From an uncultured Propionibacteriaceae bacterium (GTDB taxonomy: Bacteria > Actinomycetota > Actinomycetes > Propionibacteriales > Propionibacteriaceae): DNA of 8,979 nt. Both the position numbers and the translations under genes were made by a program. The stretch spans positions 1-8,979 of the forward strand of contig CAMCJC010000088.1 of NCBI GenBank assembly GCA_945875065.1, in the 5' to 3' direction. Under the pieces are notes generated by a model. It was not told the DNA's origin. It did not search any database and saw only the letters and a list, made by a program, of their open reading frames with translations. This document shows positions 7,225 through 8,979 of this stretch, one piece after another. Positions within the stretch are counted from its first letter, which is position 1. The number at the start of each line of letters is the position of its first letter.

Positions 7225-8598
7225 TCAGTTCTTGCCCTCGAGGGAGGAAGCGTAGGAGGTTTGCAGTGCCTGGACGCTGCGGAAGCGGGGCACCAGGGCG
7301 GCGACGCCCAGCAGCAGGACTCCGACGAGCATGAAGAGGAATCCGATACCGCGAGACTCGCCGATGCCGATGAAGCGTCCCAGTGAGTCGGCCAGCGCAC
7401 CGCCGGGACGCAGCCAGGGGTTGAAGATGTTGTCGGCCAAGTAGCCGGAGACCGCGTATGCTCCGATGTAGCCGAGTTGCGAGATCAAGCCCATGAGCCC
7501 CCAGACTTTGCCTTGGGTGTCGTTCGGGATGGCGTCGCGGACGAGCACCTCCACGGCGGTGTTCATAGGCGGCAGGATCAGGAAGAACCCAAAGGCCAGA
7601 GCGCCGATCGCCAGGACGTTCGGAATCGCGCCGAGGAAGAACACGACAACGGCACCGCCGGCCAAGGACCAGGCCAGCCAGCCGACGTACGAGCCTTTCA
7701 TGTTGAAAACGCCGATGATCAGGCTCGCGACGACCATGCCGATCGCTGCTACGGAGCGGACAATGCCGAGCGTTGCCTCGTCGGAAAGGTCGAGGACCAT
7801 GGGGGTCAGTAGCGTCTGCAGGAAACCCATGCAGAAGGTGACCAGCGTCAGGAGCAGCATCAGGACGGTGATGCCCTGGTTGCGCTTCAGGAAGTTGATG
7901 CCGCCCGCAAACTCGCTCCAGAAGCCTTGGCTGACCTCCGGCGGATCGGTCTTGATGGTCCGCCACACGAGAACCATGGCGCTGGTGGTGACGACCATCG
8001 TGAGAATGTCGACCGTGAGCACCACCTGGATGCCGTAGGCGGCCATGAGGAAGCCGGCGATCGCAGGCGACACGAGGTACTGCGCCGCAGCTGCGAGCTG
8101 GACCAAGCCGCCGGCGCGGGCGTACTGCTCGGGGGTGAGAAGGTCGGTGACGGTGGCCCGGTACGCGGGATCCATCACGGATCCGAAGATCGATGTGATT
8201 GCAGCGCACAGGCACAGGATCGGGACGCTGGCGGTTCCGGTGTGGAATGCCACGAGCATGCCGACCAGACCAAGGGCGGAAAAGGTGTCGCCGAAGATCA
8301 TCAGGAGACGGCGGTCGAAGCGATCCGCGAGCACCCCACCCAGCGGGCCGAGCAGCAGTCCCGGCAGGAACGCAGCCATCGTCACCAGGGCCACCGATGC
8401 TGACAGACCGGTCTGCTGATAAACGTACACGCCGAGCCCGAATGCAGTCAGACCGTTACCGACGCGCGCCACCAGCTGCGCCACCCAGATGATCATGAAG
8501 GCGCGGAAGTTGCGCGCGACCGCCGGGTCCCGGGAGATTCGCTGGTTACTTGCCGTCGACGAGGTTTCCTCGACGAGACTTGGGCTGTCTAGACTCAC
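7225..8598 (-). CDS. Major facilitator superfamily exporter, EntS/MFS_3-like (457 aa)
   Basis: A 12-helix secondary transporter that probably exports a small molecule using the proton gradient. The N-terminal ~30 residues are hydrophilic and cytoplasmic. The first helix is around 33-55, and motif A of the superfamily is clear between helices 2 and 3 (GPLGGVLADRFDRR, residues 84-97). The arrangement and length resemble the MFS_3 group, which includes the enterobactin exporter EntS and macrolide efflux proteins. The start is the GTG at 8598, with AAAGG 7 bases upstream, 24 bases after the thioesterase stop. The protein ends in a Ser-rich hydrophilic tail. It precedes the DUF6790-like gene by one base. 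The neighbouring thioesterase and PPTase make export of a polyketide or nonribosomal-peptide product, including possibly a siderophore, the most natural reading; no substrate-specific residue can be read. Confidence 0.93.
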   Translation of the reverse strand: MSLDSPSLVEETSSTASNQRISRDPAVARNFRAFMIIWVAQLVARVGNGLTAFGLGVYVYQQTGLSASVALVTMAAFLPGLLLGPLGGVLADRFDRRLLMIFGDTFSALGLVGMLVAFHTGTASVPILCLCAAITSIFGSVMDPAYRATVTDLLTPEQYARAGGLVQLAAAAQYLVSPAIAGFLMAAYGIQVVLTVDILTMVVTTSAMVLVWRTIKTDPPEVSQGFWSEFAGGINFLKRNQGITVLMLLLTLVTFCMGFLQTLLTPMVLDLSDEATLGIVRSVAAIGMVVASLIIGVFNMKGSYVGWLAWSLAGGAVVVFFLGAIPNVLAIGALAFGFFLILPPMNTAVEVLVRDAIPNDTQGKVWGLMGLISQLGYIGAYAVSGYLADNIFNPWLRPGGALADSLGRFIGIGESRGIGFLFMLVGVLLLGVAALVPRFRSVQALQTSYASSLEGKN

Positions 8599-8622
8599 GG
8601 TTCTGCCTTTCAGGAGATGTGC

Positions 8623-8979
8623 TCAGAGCGCATTCAGGATCGAGTTGATGGCCTGGGTTGATCGTAGGACGTACATGTGTTCCTCACGCTGGAGCACGTG
8701 CGTCTTGACCGGGTTGACGAAGTATCGCTGCCAAGCCGCCGATGTTCCGGCTGGGGTCTGGGTATCCCGTTCCCCAAGAATCAGCCGTGTTCGAACTGAC
8801 AAACCGACGGTCGGAGGCTTCATCATGTCCTCCAGGAGTTGGTAGTCGGCGCGGAACGCCGGAATGAACATGGCCATGAGGGATTTGTCATGGCTAAGTT
8901 CCACCGGAATTGCAACGAAGGAAGATAGGTGCTCGATCAAATCGTCATCTGACATCGCAGCGTTCCCGACGACCGGTAC
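8623..8979 (-). CDS. Type II thioesterase, C-terminal part (cut by the right edge)
   Basis: An alpha/beta-hydrolase that removes stalled or wrong acyl groups from carrier domains of NRPS or PKS assembly lines (TEII, GrsT/RifR class). About 118 codons are visible and the frame stays open to the window edge, so the ATG at 8955 is internal and the true start is outside; family members are about 230-260 residues. The segment MFIPAFRADYQLLEDM matches the TEII lid/core signature (IPxxRADxxLLE). The catalytic Asp lies in LGERDTQTP (codon 8764-8766) and the catalytic His in REEHMYVL (codon 8677-8679). The nucleophile Ser in GHSMG is outside the window. The His motif has EEH where GGH is usual. It is the first visible gene of the operon, and its presence implies a multidomain synthase to the right. 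Confidence 0.9.
   Translation of the reverse strand, partial: VPVVGNAAMSDDDLIEHLSSFVAIPVELSHDKSLMAMFIPAFRADYQLLEDMMKPPTVGLSVRTRLILGERDTQTPAGTSAAWQRYFVNPVKTHVLQREEHMYVLRSTQAINSILNAL

Larger units (their letters stand above)
1356..8979 (-). other. Eight-gene export and acyl-carrier operon, distal end of a biosynthetic cluster
   Basis: Eight consecutive minus-strand genes (thioesterase, MFS, DUF6790-like, ABC permease, ABC ATPase, ACP, KS, PPTase) are separated by 24, 1, -4, 8, 93, 15 and -4 bases. The spacing and the two stop/start overlaps support one transcript, with a possible internal break at the palindrome before the ACP gene. Gene content (TEII, dedicated PPTase, free ACP and KS, two exporters) is characteristic of specialised-metabolite clusters. 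The promoter and core synthase are not in the window. No transposase, integrase, tRNA, CRISPR or long repeat is seen. Confidence 0.8.

Noticed and set aside
7224..7400. N-terminal extension of the small membrane protein up to an ATG at 7400
   Set aside because: It overlaps the end of the MFS gene, translates to a Ser/Cys/Pro-rich low-complexity peptide, and the ATG at 7223 sits at the expected junction.
7187..8215. A 342-aa minus-strand frame within the MFS gene
   Set aside because: The translation is rich in Arg, His and Pro, a shadow frame of the real MFS gene, which has motif A and 12 hydrophobic segments.
8623..8955. Treating the thioesterase as a complete 110-aa protein starting at 8955
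   Set aside because: The frame continues open to the window edge, and family length and missing nucleophile show that the N-terminal half lies outside.
1..8979. CRISPR arrays, insertion sequences, tRNA/rRNA genes
   Set aside because: Reading both strands showed no spaced direct repeats, transposase motifs or RNA gene signatures.

Overview
The window looks like a chromosomal piece of a high-GC Gram-positive bacterium (Actinomycetota). This rests on the GC-rich coding sequence, the style of the arginyl-tRNA synthetase, GTG and TTG start codons and the gene families present. The sequence does not allow a genus to be named. Every supported gene lies on the minus strand, so transcription runs from position 8979 towards 1.

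In transcription order: the C-terminal part of a type II thioesterase (8623 to past the right edge); a 12-TM major facilitator exporter (7225-8598); a small integral membrane protein resembling DUF6790 (6735-7223); a large MacB/FtsX-type ABC permease with duplicated halves (4357-6738); its ATPase (3587-4348); a free-standing acyl carrier protein (3275-3493); a single beta-ketoacyl-ACP synthase (2042-3259); and an Sfp-type 4'-phosphopantetheinyl transferase (1356-2045). After a 137-base gap with a GC-rich hairpin and a possible promoter comes the housekeeping gene argS (1-1218, cut by the left edge).

The eight upstream genes form a tight, partly translationally coupled operon. It contains a 1-base gap (MFS to membrane protein), a TTGA overlap (membrane protein to permease) and an ATGA overlap (KS to PPTase). 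The longest internal gap, 93 bases before the ACP, holds a perfect 24-nt palindrome. Together these genes look like the distal end of a secondary-metabolite cluster: the PPTase would arm the ACP (and perhaps upstream megasynthases), the KS would use the ACP for a condensation, the thioesterase would edit or release acyl chains, and two different exporters would move the product. The core synthase would lie to the right of position 8979. No adenylation domain, acyltransferase, ketoreductase or chain-length factor is present here, so the product cannot be named.

The best candidate for something undescribed is the combination of a lone KS/ACP/PPTase cassette with two export machines and an embedded DUF6790-like protein, next to argS.
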